This document shows positions 10,701-21,324 of a stretch of 64,000 nucleotides of DNA, piece by piece. The first letter of the stretch is position 1. Each line of letters opens with the position of its first letter. The DNA lies in assembly GCA_964036195.1 (NCBI GenBank), contig OZ038453.1, forward strand, positions 3,797,469 through 3,861,468, given 5' to 3'. The notes beneath the pieces were generated by a model that saw nothing but the letters and a program-made list of their open reading frames with translations, did not search any database and was not told where the DNA came from. The DNA comes from Sphaerolaimus hirsutus (lineage: Eukaryota; Nematoda; Chromadorea; Monhysterida; Sphaerolaimidae). The position numbers and the translations under genes are program-made.

Positions 10701-12877
10701 TCAAATGTTATTTATGTAAAGTGTCTGAAGTCATGTAAAATGCCCAGTAAAATGGCAGCACTTTACATTACATTTGACACTTTGATCTGGGAAAATGGCA
10801 AATGTAAGTTGACACTTTGCATGACATTTGACATTTTTCAGGGTATTTTACAGGGTCTGTGAGTGCCTCCAGGGGTTTTGCCAATGCTGACATTGAGTTC
10901 TGTGGATTTGGTGGTCAGGATTAGTGATGGAAAAAGCGCCAGGACTTTGGCGCCAAGCGCCAAAAGCGCCATGGCGCTTTTCCGAACCCCAGCGCCAAGC
11001 GCCAATGGCGCCAGAGCAAAATGGCGCCAAGCGCCAAAAGCGCCATGGCGCTTTTCTAGACCACGGCGCCAAGCGCCAATGGCGCCAGAGGATATTGGCG
11101 CCAAGCGCCAATAGCGCCAGCGCCAAAAATTTTTTGCTTCTCATATATGCAGCCATGCTGATGCACTGCTATTAATTTGTTTTTGGCGCAAGATACAAGT
11201 CATAGTCAACTGCAGTCACTTTTGTTATTTTTGTCTTAATATTTTGCAGCTGGGTGTTTGGGCTTAAGCATAGCACACCATCTGTAAAAAGTGCTAAGAT
11301 TTTTTAGCTGTTTTTTAAAATTACTTTTGAATTTAGTTGTTTTTTCCCAAAAATAATTTTCAAATGAAGTTTTCAATTAAAAAAAAAATACTTTTGATTT
11401 TTCTACAAGAATATTGCAGTTTCAAGTTTTGCTAGTCACTTTTGAACATAGGATTTTGAAGTTTCAAATTTTGGATTGCCATTGTTGGAATGGCTTCAGA
11501 AAGTGATTCCACACCCTGTAAAATCAAGTGTCAAATGTCAATAAGTAAATGTGATGTAAAATGTTAATCAAAATAAAAAAATTAAATTTTTGATTGAACT
11601 TTTGACATTTCGCATGATACCTAACAAAGTTGTATTTATGAAATATTGGATGATGTTTATTACTCAACTTCACACTTTTCAGGGTCCTTTGACCCTGCTC
11701 AAACAAAACTGCAAGGAACGAGCTCAGTATAGCGATTGAGCTAAAACCTATGTGAAGAGTGTTACGAGTCTGATGAATAGTCACATAAAGTCTTACATAA
11801 TTCTGATTAGATGGGACAAATGTTGAATACCCATGCAATCACAAGGAAATTGTTTATAAAGTAATCAAGAATAGGGTATGTTGATCCGGGAATACACTGA
11901 CAGTAGCACATAAATACTTATGTAAATTATACTTAACAGGTCTTTCTGCATAAAATAATGATGAATTTTGAGTAAACTTCCTGGCGCTTTTTTGGCGCTT
12001 TTTAAAATCCTAGCGCCAAGCGCCAATGGCGCCACGGAGTCATAGCGCCAAGCGCCAAAGGCGCCATGGCGCTTTTCCAAACCCCAGCGCCAAGCGCCAA
12101 TGGCGCCACAGCAAAAAGGCGCCAAGCGCCAAAAGCGCCATGGCGCTTTTTGCTTTGGCGCTAGCGCCAGGCGCCAGCGCCATGGCGCTTTTCCATCACT
12201 AGTCAGGATACTAAGATTACCGCGTGCAAGGTAAAGTTTCAGACATTTATTTCGGTTGACATGTCGGCACATAAAAATTTGGAAATAAAACAGTTGTACC
12301 GTATTTCGTCTAATAAAAGAGCGCCGTTCTATTTTGTCGTCAACTCTTTTACCTGCCATTCTTGTGGATTTTTTTGAATTTATTAATTGTAAATGTCATT
12401 TTTTTCTGATATCTACACAGGGAGGTGTAAAAATGAGCAAAAGTCAAAGTGAGACTCATCATTATCCCTACCCATTGCAACTTCTATCACTCCCGCTGCC
12501 ATTTTTGCAACCGTTTCAATCGTTTGAGTGGTTTTTGCGTTTTATACACCCCAAAAATTATCTCATTTACGTTTTCTGTACTCGCGTACTTTCAAAAAGT
12601 ACGCGAGTAAATAAGTACCGGTATTTTTTCGGGAGGAAACGTAAACGTATTTACTACGCAGTACTCGAGTATCCATATTTATCGAGTAAACGTAAAACAA
12701 CTGTGCTTTTCACTCTCGCAGGGGGACAGTGGGGGTCCTCAAGTGGCCTACAGAAATGGGAAATACGTGATAGCTGGCGTCAATTCCTGCGGCCAATGTG
12801 AAGACTACAATGTGCCGGCAGTTTTTACGCACGTGCCCGACTTTGTCGATTGGATAAATCAGCATATTTCAACATAA
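4751..12877 (+). CDS. Secreted chymotrypsin-fold (S1A) serine protease, 8 exons
   Basis: Exons: 4751-4808, 5070-5191, 5856-5938, 6278-6451, 7894-7970, 10563-10662, 10873-10921 plus 12210-12230 (one exon split by a transposon), 12722-12877. All phases agree and give about 279 residues. The start begins a signal peptide, MHFILLLSAILIKSAWG. The mature end is IHGGQEAEPHSFPWM (residue 46 on), preceded by TQG rather than the usual R/K, so activation by a trypsin-like cut is not obvious. The triad is His81 in LVTAAHC, Asp133 in HDIALMKL and Ser231 in GDSGGP. The primary specificity position before the catalytic serine lies in ITACKGDSGG: Thr, not Asp, so specificity is probably not trypsin-like. Expected role: extracellular proteolysis. 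Two introns are transposon-derived, and a hAT-like element interrupts exon 7. If that element is not spliced out, this allele is null. Confidence 0.88.
4809..5069 (+). mobile_element. Introner-like inverted-repeat element forming protease intron 1
   Basis: The element coincides exactly with the intron. The left end GTGCCACTTCCAGACTCTG is the donor and the right end GGGTCTGAGAGTGCCCCCAG is the acceptor. The two ends are inverted repeats of one another, continuing into TGTAAAA and ATGTCAAATG motifs. Excision joins the signal peptide exon to the mature chain in phase 1. Confidence 0.87.
5313..5690. mobile_element. Introner-family element lying inside protease intron 2
   Basis: The left end GTGGCAATCCCAAGCCCTG and right end CAGGGCTTGGGACTGCCCCC are near-perfect inverted repeats. 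The interior is made of TTTACATTTGAC repeats and a hairpin around ATTTGGATACAAAG. It sits within a larger intron, so its splice-like ends need not be used. Confidence 0.8.
6590..7419. mobile_element. hAT-like MITE, CAGAGTTG family, TSD CTCTTAAC
   Basis: The ends are CAGAGTTG and CAACTCTG. The perfect 8-bp target duplication CTCTTAAC lies at 6582-6589 and 7420-7427. The interior carries ACGCTTACGCTT-type arms and the CCGTATTACC element at about 6961-7132. An 8-bp duplication and CAGRG-type ends are typical of hAT elements; no transposase is encoded. Confidence 0.87.
6961..7132. mobile_element. Nested MITE, CCGTATTACC family
   Basis: The ends CCGTATTACC and GGTAATACGG are inverted. The interior shows GGGGGTTTATTATTTCGCCAG and related runs. 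It lies inside the hAT-like element at 6590-7419, which itself lies inside the element at 6522-7722. Confidence 0.65.
7454..7654. mobile_element. Small inverted-repeat element with ATTTGGATACAC array
   Basis: The ends GGGCAGTCCCAAAGTGCCAA and TTGGCACTTTGAGAATGCCC are inverted. Between them is a run of about six imperfect 22-bp units containing ATTTGGATACAC (about 7505-7622). The same ATTTGGATAC word appears in the interiors of the elements at 5313-5690 and near 6065-6150, which links the families. Confidence 0.7.
8228..10387. mobile_element. hAT-like element, TAGCATTC ends, TSD ATAACAGT
   Basis: The ends TAGCATTCAAAAAA and TTTTTTGAATGCTA are inverted. The perfect 8-bp duplication ATAACAGT lies at 8220-8227 and 10388-10395. 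The 2.16-kb interior is AT-rich, has no open reading frame with recognisable similarity, and contains the nested element at 9792-10349. It fills most of protease intron 5. Confidence 0.85.
9792..10349. mobile_element. Nested foldback hAT-like element with CAGGGGTGGGCA ends
   Basis: The ends CAGGGGTGGGCATCTTCA and TGAAGATGCCCACCCCTG are perfect inverted repeats. The inverted arms continue with mismatches for about 200 bp each way. The CAGGGGTGGGCA terminus is a common hAT-superfamily end. The target duplication cannot be fixed because the flanks are TATATA repeats. Confidence 0.8.
10663..10872 (+). mobile_element. Introner-like element forming protease intron 6
   Basis: The exon ends TTTGCCTG, the element begins GTGCCACTCCTAGATCC and ends GGGTCTGTGAGTGCCTCCAG, and the next exon begins GGGTTTTGCC. 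Removing the 210 bp gives an in-frame join (phase 2). The ends are inverted repeats of the same family as 4809-5069 and 35538-35729, with TGTAAAATGCCC and ATGTCAAATGT motifs inside. Confidence 0.87.
10922..12201. mobile_element. hAT-like element inserted in protease exon 7, TSD GTCAGGAT
   Basis: The ends TAGTGATGGAAAAAGCGCC and GGCGCTTTTCCATCACTA are inverted. The perfect duplication GTCAGGAT lies at 10914-10921 and 12202-12209. The arms consist of GGCGCCAAGCGCC arrays (10940-11125 and 11985-12190); the middle 850 bp is AT-rich and non-coding. The flanking bases are protease coding sequence on both sides. Using the GT at 10924-10925 as donor and the AG at 12201-12202 as acceptor, the element could be spliced out and leave three added codons in frame. 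Confidence 0.9.
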
Positions 12878-13369
12878 GCTTGCTGAGGCTACCTAGAAAA
12901 AATCACTGGGAAAACCACCTCGCTGACAACTCGTTGCCAGTTCGCTCGCCAAGCAGCAAAAATCAGGCCTAGCTCGCTGACAACTTTTTTGCACCTCGCT
13001 GCCAACTCGTTGACAATATTTTTTAAATGTTGTAATGTGTTTATAAAATATATGGTATTGATGTGCTTTCAGCAAGCTGACAACTCGCTGACAAATGTAA
13101 GCAACTGTATGTCAGCTTGTTGTCTCCTAGCTGACAGCAAGTTGTCAGTAAGGTACTTTTCCCTGTGAATGGAAGTGACAGCTGTTATGTAAAATGTTAT
13201 CTTATTGTGTATGGTTACGTCGTTCTTATATGGACATTTATGTTTGTCCTAGGCAACAAGGGTGATTGAGATCTAGGTATCTGACACAATAAACTTTCAA
13301 TTTAAAACAAACAAACTAACCAAATAGATAGACAAAAAGAATTTTGCCATCACACGCGGCCGTGTAAAC
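12878..13369 (+). other. Protease 3' UTR and downstream sequence
   Basis: It holds a diverged inverted pattern of GCTGACAACTCG words (12890-13140) and no gene. The first good polyadenylation signal after the stop is at 13288. Confidence 0.5.
13288..13293 (+). terminator. Candidate polyadenylation signal AATAAA for the protease
   Basis: AATAAA lies about 410 bp after the protease stop, before the next transposon. Plausible by position only. Confidence 0.45.
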
Positions 13370-14132
13370 CAGAGTTGTTAAAATACCGGTATTTTTGGAA
13401 AGTGTAAGTGTAAGTGTAAATACACTTTCCAAATTTTGAGTATGGATACCAAAAGTGTAAGGTATTTTAAAAATACCTAGGAAAGTGTAAAAAAGTGTAA
13501 GTGTAAAAATTTTTTTTTGAAAGAGCTCTCACTGTTGAGCATTAGAAAACACCGCTGTTCTCACCTTTAGATCAATTAATTTATCATTTTCATGCATTAT
13601 TTCACATTTTACAGCCTTTTATGAAACATTTCAGACTGTAACAAACACTGTAGTGGTATGAAGTTCCCTAATAATGGCAGTTATTCAGTGTTGGATGTTT
13701 TACTGATTAAACAATGCGATACACACTGTTTAAATGCAAGAATAGACATGCAGCAAATGTCAATGCAAAAGTTGACTTTGTGTCCAGTTGGTGAACTTCC
13801 ATTGATCTTGTCCTTTTTACAAAAGTATGATGAAAATGTAGAATACCATGAGTAATGATCAAAGGTTGTAGATCAAAGGTTAGTTTGTACATTTGCCATA
13901 TTTTCTACATTCAATGCATTTTTTTGTACATGATCCTATTTTATGCTTTCTCAAAAGCATAAAACAGGGCCATCTGAAAGAAAAAAATACACTTTCTGTA
14001 CCCGGGTATTTTGCCCAGGAAAGTGTAAAAAAAGTGTATGGGTATTTTATGAAAGTGTAAGTGTAAGTGTAAATATAAATACCCATTTACCCGGGTATTT
14101 CGGGTAAGTGTAAATACACTTTCGCAACTCTG
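13370..14132. mobile_element. hAT-like MITE, CAGAGTTG family, TSD GTGTAAAC
   Basis: The ends are CAGAGTTG and CAACTCTG. The perfect 8-bp duplication GTGTAAAC lies at 13362-13369 and 14133-14140. Sub-terminal AAAATACCGGTATTTT and GTGTAAGTGTAA arrays match the copy at 25944-26721 closely, including the interior, so both derive from one recent source element. Confidence 0.88.
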
Positions 14133-14454
14133 GTGTAAACGCTGCTTTAAAAATTAGGCCATTCATCAAATTAACGTTGATAAAATTGCTCCTCGAATGC
14201 CATTTTTTTAAAACTCAACCAAAGTGAATTTCAAAAGTGAAATGTTGTGAACGCAGAGATTTATGTAAAAGTTGTCGATGTGTCGGACCCAGTAAAGTGT
14301 AAAAGACTCTGTACGATGCCAGGATAGTTTTACTCGGTGGACCGCACGCTATGCATTTTTCTGAAGGATACACTCCATCATGATGTCATCATTATTGAGA
14401 TAAAAATCATTACAGCAAAACAAATCAAAAAATTAGGGGAAAAAACACTTTCAC

Positions 14455-14624
14455 TCTTTGGCCTTTGGCTCCAAACGCCAATAGCGCCATGGCGCTTTTC
14501 CAACCCCTAGCGTTAAGCGCCAATAGCGCCAGAGAAAAATGGCGCCAAGCGTCAGAAGCGCCATGGCACTTTTTGCTTTGGCGCTAGCGCCAGGCGCCAG
14601 CGCCGTGGCGCTTTTACATCACTA
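14455..14624. mobile_element. GGCGCC-arm hAT-like MITE, partial
   Basis: GCGCCA/TGGCGC arms end at GGCGCTTTTACATCACTA. The left TAGTGATGG end is not found. Same family as 3478-3691 and 10922-12201. Confidence 0.55.
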
Positions 14625-14649
14625 GTATTTACGTCTTCAGAGCAACGAT

Positions 14650-14960
14650 GGCAAAAACACACATATTAAATACGGAAACTCATTGAGTTTCCGTGTTTTT
14701 GTTTAACACAGAAACACGGAAACTCAACAATTTTGAAAAACACGGAAACTCAAATGAGTTCTTTTTTGGAGAACACAGAAACACGGAAACACAGAAAATA
14801 CGGAAATGTTTTTTTTGAGTTTTTTTTATCCAAGCAATTGAAGGCACAAGATTTGAACTGAACAATGTGTATGTGCATACATTAGGTATGCATGTATGTA
14901 TAGTGTATATAGTATCCAAGTTTAATGATGAAAAAAGTATCCAAAAAAATGGTGTCCGCA
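14650..14960. repeat. Dispersed repeat with GGAAACTCATTGAGTTTCC head (copy 1)
   Basis: It starts with the palindrome GAAACTCATTGAGTTTC, continues as ACACGGAAAC repeats, and ends in a TATGCATGTATGTATA tract. A second copy lies at 34490-34770 inside an intron of the CX-module-like gene. It is non-coding. Confidence 0.65.
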
Positions 14961-15091
14961 TCTCCTGGTGGTTTCGACAATATTAGGGACTGTGATCGAA
15001 GTGTTAAGGAGTGTCCACCAGGGTCTGCTAGCTCACATAATTAAGCTGAGAGCTCCTCACCTCCCAAGCTGTCAAAGGTATTGGTCACCCA

Positions 15092-15245
15092 TTTGGAACT
15101 ACCTCCAGTGAACTAATGAAAATGTTCCTTTTACATGACAAAACATATGCAAAACCAATATTTGATAAGAAAACCACTTTCAACAGTAAAATGCAACTTT
15201 TTCTAAATCAACTCGAGTTTTTACCAAAAAAACTTAAGTTTTTAT
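15092..15245. repeat. Dispersed repeat, copy 1 of 2
   Basis: The words GGAACTACCTCCAGTGAACT and AACCAATATTTGATAAGAAA are shared with 41092-41260 in the same orientation. No ends or coding capacity are recognised. Confidence 0.6.
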
Positions 15246-16349
15246 CGGCCGCACGCACACTAGTTTACTGGCGTTTTCAGTTTAGTGGTGGTAAACTCAA
15301 TTTTTTAGTTTACCGGCTAAATTCATGCATAGTAAAAGTGGGCGGAGTTTAGGCCGCCATCTTTATTTTTTTCAAGTTTGCCTGTGATGTGAATTTACGC
15401 TGTAAATGTTAATTTCTAATTTTTTTAATTGTGGAAGAACGGAGCATTGTCATGCAATTTTTTTGCGTCATCGTGTACAGTACGTTGTGTAGATGTTGTC
15501 AAAATTTTTAAAATATTTTTAAGTGCAACATTGGATTTTTTATTGAATTTATCAGTTTTTTGTGTATATAAATTTTTATAAAATCACCTGTTATACTCCG
15601 GTTACTTTACACCCTGCACGCGTGGTTCCCGCTGGAAGTGTGCCAACGATGGTTAACGCGTCCGAGTTTCATAAAAAGATGACAAAATTGATTGTTGTTA
15701 TAATGTTATTCATTAACATATTCACATCGATGAATTTTTTTCATATTTTTACGGAAATCGCATGATTTAATAATCATTGGCACGCTTCCAACACGAGACA
15801 TAAATCAGTGCGAGGGCAGAGTATCACGTACGCCGAGTATACATTTTTTTGCTTATTGAAACGTTCTAAATTATCAGTTTTCATTGCGCTATCGATTGGT
15901 GTACACGGCAGACATGAAATATAAACTTTCGATTTTTTATGATTTTATTTCAATTAAACACAAATAAATCACTAGCACGTGAACGGAAAGCCCGAATGCG
16001 GAAAAAAAAATCACACATGAAAGAGGAACATGAGATGCACACATCACACAATTTTTCGCGGCGTGAAACGAAAGACTTGGTGAATTATGATTTAATCACA
16101 ATTAAAAAAGAAAAAATCAGCCAAAAATTGAATAGTGAATGAAAATTGTCCATTCAACGACAGTGTACTACAGAACAACCATTATAACCGGTTGCAATCG
16201 AAAAATTAAGTGTAGCTGTAGCAGATAGCATGAAAATAAATTTTTTGTATTTGTTACATCAGTTTACCATTCCACTGCCACTTTAATGCTAACTGCCACT
16301 GCAACGGAAATTTTTCAGTTTGATTTTTATATTCAACGTAGTTGCAAAT
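15246..16349. other. Intergenic, no gene recognised
   Basis: AT-rich sequence, with an inverted GTTTAC/GTAAAC-rich patch at 15255-15325. Short open frames here have no recognisable domain. It may include the 3' flank of the Harbinger element on the minus strand. Confidence 0.4.
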
Positions 16350-17294
16350 TCAGCAGTCCGCGGGATTCACCCACGCAACACGACCGGTGACCGTCATCAT
16401 CCACTGCTTGATTGCATCCCTGATGGGGCGCGCATCTCTTTTGTCAACGTCCCTTCGCATTGGCACGTCATCGATTGTATCCATGTTATCGTACACTTGT
16501 CGCCACTGCAGCTGTGTATGGAAATGAATTTATGTGATGTTGAATTGTAACAGTGAATATGCAAGGTAAACTTACATTTCGCTCAACAGTGTTGTTTGGG
16601 TTGTCTTGTGGTTTTTCATCGCCATTTTCATAAAATTGGTTGGCAGCACTTTCCCCGCGGATATCACGCAGCCAATTGTGCAGGTGGCAACAGGCCATAA
16701 CCAGTCTTTGTACGTGTGGCGGTTCCATCGCAATACAGGTCAGCAGTATGCGCCATCTGCCGGCCAAAATACCAAAGACGCATTCGACAGTGCGCCTAGC
16801 TTGGGATAAGCTGCAGTAGTTGCAGTCAAATTTAGATTTCAGTTTAACCAAACAACGCTTCTTTCAGAATATTCAAGCACACCGATAGTTGAAGTGTTGC
16901 TGGCTGTCATCTGCATGCAGGGCATATGGCACCATACACCACTTGCGCAACGCGAACGCTTGATCACCCACAAAATAACTCGGAATGGTATTTGCAGGTT
17001 TGCTGGCATCTGCACCGGGCAGCAAGCACGGTGGCGCCATAAGCATTCTGCCATGTCTGTGTAAATGTATCACTTTTATCATGTGTAAATGTATAGCACC
17101 TCATTGGAACATGTCAAAAAGGATGTAAACTCACATCAAATCCTGCCCGAAATCAGACGTGATCAGCACAGCACCATCTGCTTGTGACCCCGGCATACCG
17201 ATGTCCACGTACTGAATTTTCAAATCCGCGCTGGCGCTGATGAACAGTATAATCGACGAGAAGCCCTTGTAGCACCAGTACTTCGTTCCACCCT
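16350..17294 (-). CDS. PIF/Harbinger (HARBI1-like) DDE transposase, C-terminal exons
   Basis: Minus-strand exons are 17135-17294, 16883-17056, 16576-16810 and 16350-16511, joined by small GT-AG introns (78, 72 and 64 nt) with matching phases. The protein shows the DDE_4 nuclease: KYWCYKGF followed by QYVDIGMPGSQADGAV (first Asp), YFVGDQAFALRKW (second Asp), and SQARRTVECVFGILAGRW (Glu) with the MACCHLHNWL motif. The last exon is polar and ends at a TGA. Upstream on the same strand, 17460-17534 contains EKKIALLLRYLAS, which resembles the N-terminal Harbinger region, but I could not join it, so the 5' part may be decayed. No Myb-like partner ORF or terminal repeats were found. Function: DNA cut-and-paste transposition. 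Confidence 0.82.
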
Positions 17295-17710
17295 CTGCAA
17301 GGCATTTTTCATTTACTTTTGTAACTGTAAACATTTCCACCTCACTGCACAGTTTCCCATCACTGTGAATTTAGTCATTTTTCTACAGTCGCCAGACCGT
17401 TGCCAGACCGTCACCATTTTGTCGCGCAATTTGTCCCTTTTTAAAAAAAAATCATAACTTTTTTTTAGATAACTTTTATGAGAAGCCAGGTACCTCAGAA
17501 GAAGCGCAATTTTTTTCTCTACAACTACATCCAAAAATCATTTTCACAACATTCCCATGACCCAAATGAAGTTACTTTGAAATCGGTGGGGGTTGGCGTC
17601 AAACTCAAGCAAAAGCGACGATTTTGCGACGTTTGCGACGCAAAATGCGACAAAAAGCGACGTTTTCACAAAAAAATTTGCAACCTTGGTAAACTGGCGA
17701 CTATTTCTGA

Positions 17711-20700
17711 TTGAAGGTGTGGGATTTGATAGCGGTAGTTTTGGTGAATATGCTACCCGCAGCCATGCCAGAGATACTAATAGGTACAGACATTATGCCG
17801 TATCTGAAACTATCATGGGTGATACCCCTGGCTTTGGAAAAAGACACAAAATTCCCGCCAATAGAAATCCCAGCTGAAAGGGAACAATTTGAAAATTTAG
17901 AGACCACATTTTTAGACAAAATGAAAAAAATAATCAGATTGAAAAAACGACTCTTCATACCAGCTAGAAGTCAAGCTCAACTACCTGTTCAATTGCCAAG
18001 AAAACCCAAGGAGATGTCAAACGCACAATGGGCTCAGTGCACATTCATTTTTGACAACACTACTTTACCTGACACAAATGGAATTAATATGTATAATACC
18101 ACTGTGCGCGTGACAACACCTCGTGCCTTTTTGACACTTTTCAACAACTCTGACATCCCAATCGAATTGAGCAAAGACACAGCGATCACTCAATGCTGTG
18201 TCATTGATAATTCGTCAATATACTTTCCTGGACCAAAATTCTCAGCGATTTTCAAAAACGATACTTTTCAAACAGCCATTGGAATGCGCGGCGACATTAG
18301 AAACGCAATTGCGACACCAGCCATTCACTTACCAAAGCCTCCTGATGTAGCGGAAAACGTTCAAGCACCTTCTGCTAAATTAACGCAACAGCAACAATAT
18401 GAGTATATATGGGAACATTAGTCACATGACAACAGAATCACTTTATCCTTGGAGGAATTACACTCATTTCAAAAATTACTTTTTGAATACCACGACATTT
18501 TTGCTTGCAGTGAGTACGACGTTGGCAAAACGCCATTGATTGCACATCGCATAGATACAGACCCAAAACATCCACCTATAAAACAAGCTCCACGTTATGA
18601 GGCACCTCACAAGCACGATTTCATCCACAAAACTGTGAAAAGCATGTTGCAAGAGGGAATAATAGAACACTCTAATGGGCCATGGGCATCACCAATAACC
18701 ATTGCGCCCAAGGGGACAGACAATTTCCGTTTTTGCGTGGATTTTAAAATGGTAAATTTAATAACAAAAATTGACTCTTATCCACTGCCACGGATTGGTG
18801 ACATTTTGGCTGAGTTTTCCGGGCGGAAAATATTTAGTGCCATCGACAAATGGCATGGATACTACAATATACCGCTAGCTGATGAGGATTCATGCAAAAA
18901 AACAAGTTTTGTGTGTAGCCTCGGACAGTTTCGCTACACAAGAATGCCGTTCGGTACCTGCAACGCAGGTGCGACTTTCATGCGTCTCATGCAGCTGATT
19001 CTCATGGATCTTAATGAAGATCTGAGCCGTGCATGGATACGAGCATACATTGATGACGTGCTCACATGCAGCGACACGGTCGCTGAGCATTTGCAACATT
19101 TGTGCCGACTCTTTACGCGCCTCAGGTGGGCCAATCTGAAAATGCAGCCCGCAAAATGCAACTTTTTCACATCAACGTTGAAGTACCTGGGACACCAGAT
19201 ATCCGCTGCTGGCATCGCGCCAGCATCGTCACGCGTCGCTGCCATGTTAGCTTTGCCCAAAGTGCATACAAAACAAGATTTGCGAAAATTTCTGGGAAAG
19301 TGTGTATACTACTCACACTTCATTCCCAATTTTAGTCGAGTGGCGGCACCACTATATGCGGTGTTGCGTGGCAAAGTGCCAAAACATGGTCAAACTCCCT
19401 TCGAATGGAAGAGGACATGTTGGATTCATGGAACACACTCAAATATTGTATTGGCTCGCCTCCAATATTGATACATCCACAGCGTGACGGACGACCATTT
19501 ATCCTAGAAACAGATGCAAGTCAAGTGGGGCTAGGCGCAGTATTATCACAATACGGCACTGACGGAAAATTACACCCAATCTCATTTATTTCCAAGCGTT
19601 TGACTCATCCACATAAGACTTTTTCCGCTGCAGAGCTGGAAAGTCTCTGCATTGCATGGGCAATCAGGCGACTCGCCGATTTTGTTGAGGGGCAGCGTTT
19701 AATTGTGATTACAGACAATAGCGGCATACAACAGATTTTAAAGAGCCCGTCGCACAGTAAACTTGAACGTTGGGCTTTATACGTGCAGTCTCGCGTCATG
19801 AAGTTCATACATCGATCGGCGCAATACAATTGCATGGCTGACGCCCTTTCGAGAAATCCTATCGACGAACCTGAATATGGTCAAGATGAGTTGCATGTAC
19901 CCACAGAGTTGATCCGCGGTATGGTGCTCAACACCACACCAGGGTTCCACCTCACAGGCCCCACTCATAAAGCCAAAATAATTACTCAGCAGGTGGAATT
20001 TGACTGGAAAACAGCTCAAAACAACGACCCTGAGTTGGGAATGATAATTGAGAAACTAAGACAAAATCCAGATGAATTTCCTGACGCACTAATAATTGAT
20101 GATGTATTGTATCATAAAACTCCATGTGGCGATGATTCATACGCCATCTGGCCCCCCATAAATTGGCAACAGGCTTGCCTGGAGCACGCGCACATGGGAA
20201 CTTACGCCAGTCATGGTAGTCAAGAAAAAACTTTGGATCTATTATGTCAATACTTCGCATGGCCTGGTATGCGCGCACAGATTTTGGATTTTTGCCAACA
20301 ATGTTTGGAATGCATGCAGAACAAACGTCACACTCTCAGGCCACACCCATTGGGGAACACTGAAACCCCAACACAACCTTTTGATGTGATGCATTTTGAT
20401 ACAATGCAGTTTGAATATAACAATCGTAAGGCCAAGGTATTCGTGGCTGTAGATGCTTTCACATGTTACGCAGTGACTTTCCCTTTGACGTCAGCTCGTG
20501 GGAACGCGGTAGCGAAAGCTGTTCTAAAAAATATATTTTTGGTGTATGGAGCGCCAAGATTAGTAATCACTGACCAAGGCACAGAATTTTTGAATTCCGA
20601 TTTCCACGCCCTTTGTGAAAGTTTTGGCGTCAAACACACACCTGTATTGGCACACAACCCCGCAGCCAATGGGATGGTTGAGCGCGTAAACGGGCGATTA

Positions 20701-21159
20701 AGAGATATTTACATGTTTGCCCGCCAACAGCACCCAAAAACTGACTGGAGGGAGCTTTTGCCGTTGGTTACCTTAAAATACAATTTGTCAATGAACAAGA
20801 ATTTGAGTTGTTGTCCATTTTTTGTGATTTTTGGCCACTTACCGCATTGGAACCTGTTTTACGTGGCGGCCAAACAAGATAATCCTGATTTGATTCGCAC
20901 GGTCGCTCGGAATCAAAGCGAGCGGAATCGGGATCGCTATAAAAAGTACTTTGACAGCAAACCGAACCGGAGCATGGAAGTGGGCGATATGGTAATGGTG
21001 CGACAACTTTCGCCTGATAAAACTGTACCACGTTTTCTGGGACCCTTTCGAATTGTTGATATATGTGGCCCCAACTTATCATTCCAACATGGTGAAACCC
21101 TGGAAACTGTTCCAGGGAGATATTGTTGGAAAGTGGTACATTTATCTCCAGGAAAGTAG
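17711..21159 (+). pseudogene. Degenerate Ty3/gypsy pol (protease tail, RT, RNase H, integrase)
   Basis: Order: end of a retropepsin (ILIGTDI near 17775), RT with HSNGPWASPI, FSAIDKWHGYYNI and an active site reading AYIDDV (near 19045), RNase H (TDASQVGLGA, ELESLCIAW, ITDNSGIQ, ADALSRNP), integrase zinc region with CQQCLECMQ near 20290, and integrase core (VMHFDTM, ITDQGTEF, GMVERVN). Breaks: a TAG at 18419-18421 with the same frame continuing after it, and a one-base frameshift near 19405-19420 at the RT/RNase H border. The gag and the protease active-site region are missing upstream; non-element sequence and the Harbinger copy lie there instead. It is likely a 5'-truncated, inactive copy of a different lineage from the pol at 1-1695. 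Confidence 0.88.
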
Positions 21160-21324
21160 ATGTTTTAGAATTTAGAGTTTTTTGTTTTTACTACTAGTTT
21201 TGTCGGTTACGCGCATGTTTTTCTGTTATCTCATTTATACCGTTGAAAATTTGATGAGCTGGGAACAACGGTAGCGCATACAATTCCATCAAAAAACTCA
21301 AAAAACTTCGATAGAGTTGCTGCA

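Noticed and set aside
10848-11156. Ala/Arg/Gly-rich open frames on both strands in the GGCGCC arrays
   Set aside because: They arise from the palindromic repeat units of a MITE. The same pattern occurs in every copy in different frames.
18419-18421. Suppressed amber stop between protease and RT in the Ty3/gypsy copy
   Set aside because: The same copy also has a frameshift and lacks gag, so decay is the better explanation.
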